64,000 nt of DNA, taken from assembly GCA_947492235.1 (NCBI GenBank), contig CANLLZ010000001.1, positions 1,426,001 to 1,490,000 of the forward strand. The letters are read 5' to 3'. Below are positions 17,588-27,158 of the stretch, one piece after another; within the stretch, counting starts at the first letter, position 1, and every line of letters begins with the position of its first letter. The position numbers and the translations under genes were made by a program. The notes beneath the pieces are model-generated. The model saw only the letters and a list, made by a program, of their open reading frames with translations. It made no database searches and had not been told where the DNA came from. The DNA is from an uncultured Altererythrobacter sp. (GTDB taxonomy: Bacteria; Pseudomonadota; Alphaproteobacteria; Sphingomonadales; Sphingomonadaceae).

Positions 17588-18435
17588 TGGCCCCCCCTCC
17601 CTCTCGCGGTTGGATTTGCGATCTCTGCCCGCACTTCGCCCAATCGCTCCATCGCGCGAATGATCGTGGGACCGCCGCAATAAAGCAGCGACGCATCGAA
17701 GGCTTCGGTGCGCATATCGCTTAAGGCGGCAAGCGCCGGATGCTGCTGCGAGCGCTCCCGCCCGGCCACCAGCAAAAGCTCGGGCGGATCGGCCAGCATC
17801 GCCTCCAGCGGCAGGTAGTCGGCCTGCTGAAGGCCCCGTGCTGCCGTGTGACTGGCAAGGCCCGCCTGCTCCATCATCCGGCTCACCAGCGCGCCATCGC
17901 CCGGCACGATCCCGCCCGGTTGCCACAGCACGGTCTGGACCGGTTCGCCAGCGCTGGCAGCTTCGGCCCATGCTTGCTGCATCCGCTGGACCAGCGCCTC
18001 GCCTTGCGCCTCGTCTCCGGTGAGGTCGGCCAATTGCCTGACCTGCGCGACCGAGTCCTCTAGGCTGGCTGCGATGCCGACCGGTTCGACCCGAATACCC
18101 AGATCATCGAACGCTGCTCTGGTGGCGGGTGCCATGAAGGTGGAGCCGACCACCATATCGGGGTCGAGCGCCAGCACTTCCTCCACCGTACCGCCGGTAG
18201 CCGGGAAGCGGCGGGCGATGCTCAAATCCATCGAGCTGGAGCGCGGATCGTGGCTATAATGCGAGATGGCGAGCAGGCTGTCAGGTGCGATCTCGGCCAG
18301 AATGGCATCTGTGCAGGGGTTGAGGCTGACGATGAGGGGAGAATTCGATGCCCTTGAAACACGATCCTCAAAACTACAACCCAATGTCATCCCCGCGAAA
18401 GCGGGGACCCAGAGCAGCAGGGCGGACCGTGCCAC
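17584..18435 (-). CDS. btuF: Cobalamin-binding periplasmic protein, REP-derived N-terminus
   Basis: A substrate-binding protein of the helical-backbone metal/corrinoid receptor family (SPLIVSLNPCTDAILAEIAPD start of the fold, LDPDMVVGS, late YCGGPTIIRAMERL). As read from GTG 18435 it has 283 residues. The first 20 residues (MARSALLLWVPAFAGMTLGC) come largely from a REP palindrome (18391-18406), yet they form a hydrophobic stretch with an AFA-G site that could act as a signal peptide. No good ribosome site precedes the GTG. Either the REP was recruited as signal sequence or the original 5' end was lost. The stop overlaps btuC by 4 bases. Confidence 0.78.
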   Translation of the reverse strand: MARSALLLWVPAFAGMTLGCSFEDRVSRASNSPLIVSLNPCTDAILAEIAPDSLLAISHYSHDPRSSSMDLSIARRFPATGGTVEEVLALDPDMVVGSTFMAPATRAAFDDLGIRVEPVGIAASLEDSVAQVRQLADLTGDEAQGEALVQRMQQAWAEAASAGEPVQTVLWQPGGIVPGDGALVSRMMEQAGLASHTAARGLQQADYLPLEAMLADPPELLLVAGRERSQQHPALAALSDMRTEAFDASLLYCGGPTIIRAMERLGEVRAEIANPTARGRGGQ

Positions 18436-18463
18436 CCTAGGTTCCCGCTGTCGCGGGAATGAC
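18386..18463. repeat. Inverted pair of REP elements between btuB and btuF
   Basis: GTCATCCCCGC-GAAA-GCGGGGACCC at 18386-18410 and, in the opposite orientation, GTTCCCGC-TGTC-GCGGGAATGAC at 18441-18463, separated by 30 bases. The arrangement resembles a BIME. It fills most of the space between the btuB stop and the conserved part of btuF. It may also stabilise or attenuate the operon mRNA. Confidence 0.8.
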
Positions 18464-18479
18464 GAGGGAGTGATGTTCC

Positions 18480-20474
18480 TCAGAACCCGAACCTCACGCC
18501 GCCAAACACACCCGTGCCCGGCTGCGCATATCCGGCGGCGGTCTGGTAATCCTGACCGGTCACATTCTCGATCCGCCCGAACAGCACCAGCGGCTCCTCA
18601 CCACCCAGATCATTCAGCGCCACTTCCGCGCGCAGATCGAGCAGCAGGTAATCGTCCAGCGGCACCGTATTGAACGCATCGTCGAAACTATCCGAGACAT
18701 ACCGCACATCGAAGCCCAGCGTCGGAGAGACGGACCCGGCTTCGGCCAACGGCCAATCCCCGCTCAAAGTGGCGGCATGACGCGGGCGGCGGGCCAGCGC
18801 GTTGCCTTGTGTCGCGCTGCCGGCGGTGCGGTCTTCGCTATCGACATAGGCATAGGCGAGGCGGACCCTCGCCGGGCCAAGCGCAGCGCCAGCCTCCACT
18901 TCTACCCCTTGCGAGCGGGCACGTTCGACATTGTCATACGTGCCGAACGGGCGGCCCACGCAGATGCCCCCCGTCACGCCGAAGCAGGAGACGAAATCGA
19001 TCAAATCCTCGCTATCGCGGCGGTAGGCGGTGATCCCGGCATGGAAAGGCTGGCTGCGGTCCTTCCAAGCGAGGCCGAGATCGAAACCGGTGCTCTTTTC
19101 CGGTCGCAGCGTCTCATTGCCGAAATCGGAGAACAGCTGGAACAGCGTCGGCGCCTTGAAGCCCTCGCCCACGCTGGCGCGCAGCCGCAGATCATCGGCC
19201 AGTTCATAGCTGATATCCGCCCCGAAACTGGTTGCCCCGCCGAACCGCGCATGATCATCATGCCGCATGCCGAGATGGCCCGAAATCCCGCGAAACTCGA
19301 TTCCCGCCTGCGCATAGGCGCCTGCGATGCGGGTCGTCTGGCGGGCGGTGAAATTGGTTTCCAGCGAAGTCCATTCCGCTTCCCCACCAAAGGCCAGCAG
19401 AACCGGCCCGATGGGTCGCCACTCCCCGCGCAGATCCACCCGGTCCGAATGACCATCGCTGGTGAAACCGGGCGCTGTGCCGAAGGCGGGGTTGAAATTG
19501 CTCCGCTCCGTATCTGCGAAGGAATAGCGCGCCTGCACGTAAAGCGGCCCGGTATCGCGAGAGAGGCCGACCGAGGCGCTGTATTGCCGCGTCTCCTGAA
19601 ACTCCGCCGTGTCGTTCAGGGTGAAGGCAGGCGCGGGGAAGCCGTCAATATCGAGATCGCCCTCGGCATAGCGCGCGCTTGCGAAGGCTTCGAATTGGGA
19701 CGAAAGGAAGGCCGTGCCGCGCGCGGACAGCGCGAACTGTTCGAAACCGTCGGCCTCGGTGCCGGCTTCGGCAGCGGAGAAACCGTCAGTGGTGAAGTAG
19801 CCGCCCGCCAGCCCGATAAAGCCGGCATCGCCTTCCAGACCGCCGGCCAGCGTGCCGGTAAAGCTGTCGCGGCTGCCATATTCGGCGCTGCCGGTGAGCC
19901 CGGTCTCGGCGCGGGTCCGGATCGCCATGACCCCGCCAATCGCCTCGCTGCCCCAGATGGTGGAGTTGGAGCCGCGCAGCAGATCAATCTCGGCAATCGT
20001 GCCGGGAAGCAGCGTGCCGAAATCGAACCCACCCGAGGGCGCCGCCGGATCGCCGACCCGCACGCCGTCAACCAGCACCAGCGTCTGCTCCGCCTGCGCG
20101 CCTCTGATCCGCACACCGGTAAAGCTGCCCGGCCCGCCATTGCGGCTGAGCGTAACGCCCGGAGCGCGGCGTAGAATGCGGGCAATGTCCGCGCCCTGCA
20201 CCGCCTCGATCTCGGCGCGGTCGATGATGGTCACGGCCTGGCCGGTATCCTCGACCTCGATTGGAGTGCCAGTGGCGGTGACAGTGATGAGCCTTCGTGG
20301 GAGATCCACCACCCTCACCGGCTCGATGCCTGCCAACTCTCTTCGCGGCTCGGCATTGCAGTCGTAGAGCTGACACTCCTGCTCGTACCGTTCCTCCTCG
20401 GTCATCGGCGCATCTTGCGCGCCAGCGGGCACGGCAATCGCCACGCTACTCAACAAAAACAGATATTTACGCAT
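18480..20474 (-). CDS. btuB: TonB-dependent outer-membrane cobalamin receptor
   Basis: A 664-residue outer-membrane transporter for vitamin B12 or corrinoids. It has a signal peptide (MRKYLFLLSSVAIAVPAGAQ), a TonB box-like segment LITVTATGTPIEV near residue 63, a plug domain (VTIIDRAEIEAVQGADIARILRRAPGV through LVLVDGVRVGDPA and GSNSTIWGSEAIGGVMAI) and a beta-barrel ending in phenylalanine (GVFGGVRFGF), as usual for barrel proteins. A short Cys-containing acidic insert (EQECQLYDCNAEP) lies before the TonB box. A cobalamin riboswitch lies 100 bases upstream, and btuF, btuC and btuD follow in the same direction. Confidence 0.93.
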   Translation of the reverse strand: MRKYLFLLSSVAIAVPAGAQDAPMTEEERYEQECQLYDCNAEPRRELAGIEPVRVVDLPRRLITVTATGTPIEVEDTGQAVTIIDRAEIEAVQGADIARILRRAPGVTLSRNGGPGSFTGVRIRGAQAEQTLVLVDGVRVGDPAAPSGGFDFGTLLPGTIAEIDLLRGSNSTIWGSEAIGGVMAIRTRAETGLTGSAEYGSRDSFTGTLAGGLEGDAGFIGLAGGYFTTDGFSAAEAGTEADGFEQFALSARGTAFLSSQFEAFASARYAEGDLDIDGFPAPAFTLNDTAEFQETRQYSASVGLSRDTGPLYVQARYSFADTERSNFNPAFGTAPGFTSDGHSDRVDLRGEWRPIGPVLLAFGGEAEWTSLETNFTARQTTRIAGAYAQAGIEFRGISGHLGMRHDDHARFGGATSFGADISYELADDLRLRASVGEGFKAPTLFQLFSDFGNETLRPEKSTGFDLGLAWKDRSQPFHAGITAYRRDSEDLIDFVSCFGVTGGICVGRPFGTYDNVERARSQGVEVEAGAALGPARVRLAYAYVDSEDRTAGSATQGNALARRPRHAATLSGDWPLAEAGSVSPTLGFDVRYVSDSFDDAFNTVPLDDYLLLDLRAEVALNDLGGEEPLVLFGRIENVTGQDYQTAAGYAQPGTGVFGGVRFGF

Positions 20475-20577
20475 ATTTCTTAGTCACCAGCTTGCGCCGC
20501 TCGTGACGGAAGGCACGCCAATGGCGGCGCGCCCTTCCTCCGTTGCCATCGGTGCACCCCGCCCGCGGCTCAAGCAG

Positions 20578-20746
20578 CTGTCGCAGGCAGGTCTCCTGGC
20601 TCCCGGATCAGTGCTTTCCCGCCGCCTTCCCGGATGCGCGCATCCAGTGGCACATGGCGGGATTGCTCCCCGGTCACAGTTGCGGGGGCAGCCGGGACTT
20701 CGCATCCCGTTCCCTCTTCGGCCTGCGCTAACAGGCACCCGTGACA
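20578..20746 (-). ncRNA. Cobalamin riboswitch
   Basis: On the minus strand the segment starts with GGTGCCTGTTAGCGCAGG, contains the B12-box region GTGCCACTG (complement of 20645-20653), the CCCCGCAACTGTGACC core, and ends with the highly conserved AGCCAGGAGACCTGCC (complement of 20586-20601). These are hallmarks of the cobalamin (AdoCbl) riboswitch. It precedes btuB and should lower expression of the uptake operon when B12 is plentiful. Confidence 0.93.
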
Positions 20747-21049
20747 GACCTGCGCCCTTACCCGCGCCCATGGCGCTGCGCAACCGTATAACCCGCACAA
20801 ATGCGCCGTTTGAGCGTAAATCGCAGAACACGGTTAACCCGTTGGTTACCCCAAATGTTAAGCGCGTGGTTCAGCCTGTGCCGCCATAGGACGCCCCATC
20901 ACAGCGCGCTCGCCCGCGAGGGCTGCACCGGCTAGGTCCGGCAAATTCCAACACGAAGGCCGGACCCCGAATTCTTGACCCTTTCCCGCCCCACCCTCGA
21001 TGCGCCCCGCCCCTCCCGGCGTGGACCCGCGCGCCGTGTCGGGCCCCGG
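20747..21049. promoter_or_regulatory. Divergent promoter region between btu operon and cell wall hydrolase gene
   Basis: About 300 bases. It must hold the leftward promoter of the riboswitch operon and the rightward promoter of the hydrolase gene. GGTTAACC followed by GGTTACC occurs at about 20832-20850 as an imperfect direct repeat. Nothing else stands out. Confidence 0.35.
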
Positions 21050-22171
21050 ATGAAGGCGACGCTGATCCTTGCCGCGGCTATCGGGGTGCCCGCCTTTGCC
21101 GCGCCGACCGAATGGCGCAGCTTCCAGTCGGTGGAGCAGGAGGCTGAGCCTGAAGCAGTCACGCCGATGCCGTTCGAGCAGGCGGGCGGCAGCTTCCCCG
21201 GCTCGGCTTTCTACTATCTCGACGATACCCCAAACATGGCCGCGCCGGTCAATGCCGCGCTGGACATCAGCGCCGGGGCCGGTTTCGCTTCCGCGACAAT
21301 CGCCGGCGGCACGCTGGAAGACGGCACGCAGGTGTTCAATCCGCTGGAAGTCATCAGCGGCGATCCGTCTCAGGCGGTGGAAATCCGAGCTGCGGGGCCA
21401 TCCGCCCGCGCGTTTCGCAACAGCGGGACTGGCATGGACCGCGCCCGCGCGCTGCAATGCCTGACGCAGGCCATCTATTACGAAGCTGCCAGCGAGAGCG
21501 TTGGCGGGCAGAAAGCCGTCGCGCAGGTGGTGCTTAACCGCGTTATGCACCCGACCTATCCGCGCAATGTCTGCGGCGTGGTCTATCAGGGCAGTGAGCG
21601 TCGCACCGGCTGCCAGTTCAGCTTTACCTGCGATGGCAGCATGCGGCGCAAGCCCTCCGCCGGTGGCTGGGCCAGAGCGCGCAGTGTTGCCGCCGCCGCC
21701 CTGTCGGGCGAAGTATACGCACCGGTCGGCTACGCCACGCATTATCACACGATCTGGATCAACCCCTATTGGGCCAGCAGCCTCGACCATATCGGCACCA
21801 TCGGCGCGCACCGGTTTTACCGCTGGAAAGGCAGCGCGGGTAAGCCCGGCGCCTTCCGTGCGGCCTATATTGGCGGCGAACGCATCCCCTCACCCACGCG
21901 GCGCAGCCTGACACCGATTCCGGCCAATGGCATTGCAGCGGATAAGGACAGCGCAGACGGCGCCGATCCGGTTGCTCTGGCCCGCGCATATGAAGAAGCC
22001 CGCGCCAAGGCCGCAGCCGAAGCCGGTCGGAGTGCACCCGCTCCGGTCTACAACGCAGAGGTCGAAGCCTCGGGCGGCGACGCGCAGTTTACTGGCGAAA
22101 AGCTGCCCGGTGCAGGCAGTGTCCGGCCCGAATATGCCAACGCCGGGCAATGGAAAGACACCGCCGAGTAG
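21050..22171 (+). CDS. Cell wall hydrolase (SleB-like)
   Basis: A 373-residue exported protein of the SleB/hydrolase_2 family, which cleaves peptidoglycan. ATG 21050 gives a signal peptide (MKATLILAAAIGVPAFAA); an in-frame TTG 75 bases upstream would add a basic leader and is less likely. The domain spans about residues 135-260: LTQAIYYEAASESVGGQKAVAQVVLNRV with the catalytic-type glutamate in YYEA, NVCGVVYQG, CQFSFTCDG, and ATHYHTIWINPYWA. The C-terminal 80 residues are low-complexity and Ala/Pro-rich. Alone in its transcription unit; probably housekeeping cell-wall remodelling. Confidence 0.87.
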   Translation: MKATLILAAAIGVPAFAAPTEWRSFQSVEQEAEPEAVTPMPFEQAGGSFPGSAFYYLDDTPNMAAPVNAALDISAGAGFASATIAGGTLEDGTQVFNPLEVISGDPSQAVEIRAAGPSARAFRNSGTGMDRARALQCLTQAIYYEAASESVGGQKAVAQVVLNRVMHPTYPRNVCGVVYQGSERRTGCQFSFTCDGSMRRKPSAGGWARARSVAAAALSGEVYAPVGYATHYHTIWINPYWASSLDHIGTIGAHRFYRWKGSAGKPGAFRAAYIGGERIPSPTRRSLTPIPANGIAADKDSADGADPVALARAYEEARAKAAAEAGRSAPAPVYNAEVEASGGDAQFTGEKLPGAGSVRPEYANAGQWKDTAE

Positions 22172-22336
22172 GTACAAGCCAATAGCCAGTGGGCAGACGA
22201 CGCAAAAAAGGCAAAACCTTAACAGCCGCGAAACCGTAAGCAGAAGCAATGGCTTAGGCCCCGCGGCCTATCAGGGCTGCAACCCCAGTCAACGCACCGG
22301 ACTTGCTCCGTGCGTGCAATATCCGAAGGAAACCCC

Positions 22337-22660
22337 ATGTCGATCCACTTCGCAGCCGCCCGCAGAACGACATGGTCTCCGGTGGCTCGCGCTCTGGCCC
22401 GTCGTGCCCGTGGGCGTGCAGCCAACGACAACAGCGATCTGCCGAGCATCGACAGCGATGTGCTGCTGCGCCGCGCGCTGGAGCATCTGGGCGCGCACGG
22501 TCTGGGTGCCGGACGTCACGCCTACAGCAAGGCCGAACTGGCGCTGATCAATCGCGACCGCGAAGAATTCGCCAAGTGGCACGCCATCTGCCGCGCGCTC
22601 GATCGCACGCTTGCGGAGCAGCTCGAGGCACGCCAGCGCCGTCTGGATCACTGCGCCTGA
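22337..22660 (+). CDS. Small protein of unknown function
   Basis: A 107-residue protein. ATG 22337 follows GAAGGA at good spacing. The first 35 residues are Arg/Ala-rich and basic, a RAANDN segment follows (residues about 33-38), and the rest is helical and charged (VLLRRALEHLG, KAELALINRDREEFAKWHAICRALDRTLAEQLEARQRRLD). No signal peptide, membrane segment or known domain is seen. Upstream, 165 bases contain short hairpins (TAGGCC-CCGC-GGCCTA near 22256). Possibly a small nucleic-acid or membrane-binding protein; this is a guess from charge only. Confidence 0.6.
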   Translation: MSIHFAAARRTTWSPVARALARRARGRAANDNSDLPSIDSDVLLRRALEHLGAHGLGAGRHAYSKAELALINRDREEFAKWHAICRALDRTLAEQLEARQRRLDHCA

Positions 22661-22751
22661 CGCGCATCGACAGCGCTTTTCGGCAGCCCCGAAGCGCAAC
22701 CATTATTGGCGCGTTAACCAAAAAATGACGCATTGCCCGTATTCGGGCTGA

Positions 22752-24725
22752 ATGTGGATCGCACGTCAATTAAAACAGATGCGCAAAGCGGTGGGACGCA
22801 GCCTTGGCGGCGACGCTGTCAGTGATCGCGTCAAACGCACGCTGGTGCGGTCGCTCTATACGCAGCCGACCAGCCTTGCAGTGGGCGCATTCAACGGCAT
22901 CGTGGTCAGCATGGTCGCTGCCTATGTCGTGCAGGATTTTGCCTTTACTGTCGTTGCGGTCCTGCTTTCGCTCATCGCTTTGGTGCGCACGGGACTGGCA
23001 TTCTCGCTATCCCCGGATGACGAACAACGCTCCACATCGGCTCTGGAATTGATCTACGAATTGGGGGCCTTCGCCTATGCCGCCGTGTTCGGATTCTTCG
23101 CGGCCATGTCGATCGTCATTCACGCAGGCGCACCGGTAGAGGTTCTGCTGTGCACCCACGCGCTGTGTTACGGCGTCGGGATTTGCGCACGCAATGCTGG
23201 CCGCCCGTTTATCGCGATGGGCCAGATGGCACTGGTTTTCGTACCCGTCGCCATCGGATCGCTGATCGAAGGTTCGCTCCCGTTTCTGGTGCTGGCGGGC
23301 AGCATCCCGTTGGTCATGCTGGCGATGGCGTCCATCACCAGCAACGTATTCAAAACGTTGCACCAATCGATTTCCAGCGCGGACACAAGCGCTCGGCTCG
23401 CGGCGAAGATGGAGCATCTCGCGCGGACAGACGTAGTGACGGGGCTGGCCAATCGGGCCGGTCTCAATCACGAGTTGGTGCAAGCCATGATGCGCGTATC
23501 GGACGAGCAGCAAGTGGCGCTGTTCTGGCTCGATCTCGACCGGTTCAAGGAAGTGAACGACCTGCTGGGCCACCAGACCGGTGACCGGGTGCTAGCCGAA
23601 ACCGCCAATCGTTTGCGCAAGATCATTCCCGAAAACGGCATCGTCGCGCGCTTTGGCGGCGACGAGTTTGTCGTCTTCTGCGAGGTAGAAAGCCGCGCCG
23701 AATCCGAAGCGCTCGCCGGTCGTATCATCGAGGAATTGCACCGCCCGATGAAGATCGACGGCGAACGACTTGAGGTTGGCACATCCATCGGGATTGCGCT
23801 GATGCCGGACGACGGAAGGGACGCGGACTCGCTTCTGCAGGCCGCCGATCTCGCGCTCTATCATGCCAAGATGGAGGGGCGTGGTTGCAGCCGTTTCTTC
23901 GATGGCGTGATGACCCGCGATCTCGCCCATCGCCGCGAGATCGAGGCCGAACTGCGCCTCGCCATCCAGCGCGACGAGCTTTCCATATTCTTCCAGCCGA
24001 TCGTCGACTTGCAGACCGGCAGGATCCGCACATTCGAAGCACTGGTTCGCTGGTTCCACCCGGTAAAGGGCGAGCTTCGCCCCGACCAGTTCATTCCGGT
24101 CGCCGAAGAAACCGGCGTTATCGTGACGCTGGGCAACTGGATTACCGCACAGGCAGCCAAGGCCTGCGCTGCGTGGCCGGACGATGTCTCGGTCGCAGTC
24201 AATCTCTCGCCTTTGCAGATCAAGGCGCCGGGCGCCGCGCTGGGGATCGAGGCCGCGCTGCGTGATGCCGGACTCGCTCCGCACAGGCTGGAGCTGGAAG
24301 TGACGGAAAGCCTGTTTGTCGAAGACAGCGAGGCGACCGACCGGTTCATTACCGACCTGGCTTCGAAGGGCGTCCGATTTGCGATGGACGATTTCGGCAC
24401 GGGTTATTCCTCGCTCGCCTATATCAACAAATATCCGTTCTCGAAGATCAAGGTGGACCGCAGCTTCGTCTCCGGCCCCGATGTCGGCAAGAAGACCGAA
24501 GCAATCATCCGCGCCGTGGCCGAGCTTGGCTCGCAGCTGGACATGGATATTGTTGCCGAGGGACTGGAAGAGGTCGAGCAGGTGAACGCCGTGCGCGATG
24601 CGGGCTGTACGCTGGGTCAGGGCTATTATTTCAGCCGCGCTGTGCCCGATTATCTGGCGGCAATGCTGCTCGCCCAGGAACGCGACGAAAACTCCGGCAC
24701 TACGGGCCTGCGCGAGGCGGGTTGA
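22752..24725 (+). CDS. Membrane GGDEF/EAL cyclic-di-GMP enzyme
   Basis: A 657-residue protein that could make and break c-di-GMP. Five or six hydrophobic segments fill residues 40-195 and are a membrane sensor of no named type. The GGDEF domain follows at about 220-375, with an intact FGGDEF motif (302-306), so cyclase activity is possible; no RxxD inhibitory site is seen just before it. The EAL domain covers about 395-645: FEALVRW, ELEVTES and MDDFGTGYSSL all keep the metal-binding residues, so phosphodiesterase activity is likely. Single gene; signal unknown. Confidence 0.92.
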   Translation: MWIARQLKQMRKAVGRSLGGDAVSDRVKRTLVRSLYTQPTSLAVGAFNGIVVSMVAAYVVQDFAFTVVAVLLSLIALVRTGLAFSLSPDDEQRSTSALELIYELGAFAYAAVFGFFAAMSIVIHAGAPVEVLLCTHALCYGVGICARNAGRPFIAMGQMALVFVPVAIGSLIEGSLPFLVLAGSIPLVMLAMASITSNVFKTLHQSISSADTSARLAAKMEHLARTDVVTGLANRAGLNHELVQAMMRVSDEQQVALFWLDLDRFKEVNDLLGHQTGDRVLAETANRLRKIIPENGIVARFGGDEFVVFCEVESRAESEALAGRIIEELHRPMKIDGERLEVGTSIGIALMPDDGRDADSLLQAADLALYHAKMEGRGCSRFFDGVMTRDLAHRREIEAELRLAIQRDELSIFFQPIVDLQTGRIRTFEALVRWFHPVKGELRPDQFIPVAEETGVIVTLGNWITAQAAKACAAWPDDVSVAVNLSPLQIKAPGAALGIEAALRDAGLAPHRLELEVTESLFVEDSEATDRFITDLASKGVRFAMDDFGTGYSSLAYINKYPFSKIKVDRSFVSGPDVGKKTEAIIRAVAELGSQLDMDIVAEGLEEVEQVNAVRDAGCTLGQGYYFSRAVPDYLAAMLLAQERDENSGTTGLREAG

Positions 24726-25954
<1,229 letters not shown>

Positions 25955-26218
25955 TTGCTTGTGACCGGAACAGTCGTCTTTCTTCTTTTTGTAACCCTAA
26001 TTCTTGGGTTTGCATGTGGAGCTGCTAATAGGAGTGCCTACACCTTCATTTACTTCGCCGTCATCGCAGGCTTAAGTGCTCTGTTCTACAGCGTTATAGA
26101 CAGCCTCACTCACGGGGGAATTGGGTCATCGATCCAAGTTTTGCTCTTTTTTCTCGGCCCAATGACTGCATCAGTTCTCGGTTTCCTAACTGGCAAATTC
26201 TTATCATCTACTACCTAG
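25955..26218 (+). CDS. Small membrane protein inserted between mdh and sucD
   Basis: An 87-residue protein beginning with TTG 25955, directly after the mdh stop (GTG 25961 is an alternative start). Three hydrophobic segments are visible: TVVFLLFVTLILGFACGAA, FIYFAVIAGLSALFYSVI, and VLLFFLGPMTASVLGFLTG. The base composition is noticeably lower in GC than mdh and sucD, and no ribosome site is evident, so it probably relies on coupling to mdh. It occupies the place where sucC often lies in other alphaproteobacteria. Not recognised; a coding call rests on the full-length hydrophobic pattern. Confidence 0.5.
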   Translation: MLVTGTVVFLLFVTLILGFACGAANRSAYTFIYFAVIAGLSALFYSVIDSLTHGGIGSSIQVLLFFLGPMTASVLGFLTGKFLSSTT

Positions 26219-26236
26219 CTTTTCTGGAGAGGCCAT

Positions 26237-27127
26237 ATGAGCATCCTCGTAAACAAAGACACCAAGGTCATCACCCAGGGGATGACCGGCAACACCGGCA
26301 CTTTCCACACCGAGCAGGCCATTGCCTATGGATCGCAAATGGTGGCGGGTGTGACGCCGGGCAAAGGCGGGACCACCCATGTCGGTGTTCCGCAGTTCAA
26401 CACCGTGGCCGAGGCCAAGGAAGCAACCGGCGCGACCGCTTCGTGCATCTATGTGCCCCCGCCCTTCGCTGCTGACGCAATCTGCGAAGCGATCGATGCC
26501 GAGATCGAGCTGATCATTGCCATTACCGAGGGCATTCCGGTGCTCGACATGGTCCGCGCGAAGGCTGCCCTCACCGGCTCCAAATCGCGCCTGATCGGCC
26601 CCAACTGCCCCGGCGTGCTGACGCCGGATGAATGCAAGATCGGCATCATGCCCGGTTCCATCTTCAAGAAGGGCAGCGTCGGCGTTGTCTCGCGTTCCGG
26701 CACGCTCACTTACGAGGCCGTGCACCAGACCACCATGGTTGGCCTTGGCCAGACGACTGCCGTCGGCATTGGCGGCGACCCGGTGAACGGCACCAACTTC
26801 ATCGACGTGCTCGACCTTTTCCTCGACGACGAAGAAACCAAGTCGATCATCATGATTGGCGAAATCGGTGGCTCGGCTGAGGAAGAAGCGGCTGAGTTCT
26901 TGAAGCAGGAAGCTGCCAAGGGCCGCAAGAAGCCGACCGTCGGCTTTATCGCCGGTCGCACGGCGCCTCCGGGCCGCCGCATGGGCCATGCCGGCGCAAT
27001 CGTTTCGGGCGGCAAAGGCGGCGCAGACGACAAGATTGCGGCGATGGAAGATGCGGGCATCCGCGTTTCGCCCTCGCCTTCGGAACTTGGCACCACTTTG
27101 GACGCTATGCTGAAAGAGCTTGCGTAA
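26237..27127 (+). CDS. sucD: Succinyl-CoA synthetase alpha subunit
   Basis: Works with the beta subunit (SucC) to interconvert succinyl-CoA and succinate with nucleotide triphosphate formation. The 296-residue length is normal. CoA-binding Rossmann motif [20 protein letters not shown] near residues 18-37, then [10 protein letters not shown] near 122, and the catalytic phosphohistidine in [11 protein letters not shown] near 246-256. GGAGAG precedes ATG 26237. sucC is not in this window, which is unusual for the operon but known to vary among sphingomonads. Confidence 0.96.
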   Translation: MSILVNKDTKVITQGMTGNTGTFHTEQAIAYGSQMVAGVTPGKGGTTHVGVPQFNTVAEAKEATGATASCIYVPPPFAADAICEAIDAEIELIIAITEGIPVLDMVRAKAALTGSKSRLIGPNCPGVLTPDECKIGIMPGSIFKKGSVGVVSRSGTLTYEAVHQTTMVGLGQTTAVGIGGDPVNGTNFIDVLDLFLDDEETKSIIMIGEIGGSAEEEAAEFLKQEAAKGRKKPTVGFIAGRTAPPGRRMGHAGAIVSGGKGGADDKIAAMEDAGIRVSPSPSELGTTLDAMLKELA

Positions 27128-27158
27128 CTTCCCCTCCACCTCCTCCCCGGAGCGCCCT

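Noticed and set aside
20832-20850. CtrA box (TTAA-N7-TTAA) before the cell wall hydrolase gene
   Set aside because: The second half-site is off by one base and not TTAA, so the motif is not supported.
22415-22440. AANDN-type tag sequence, resembling a tmRNA tag
   Set aside because: It lies within an intact small protein frame (22337-22660) and no tmRNA core structure surrounds it.
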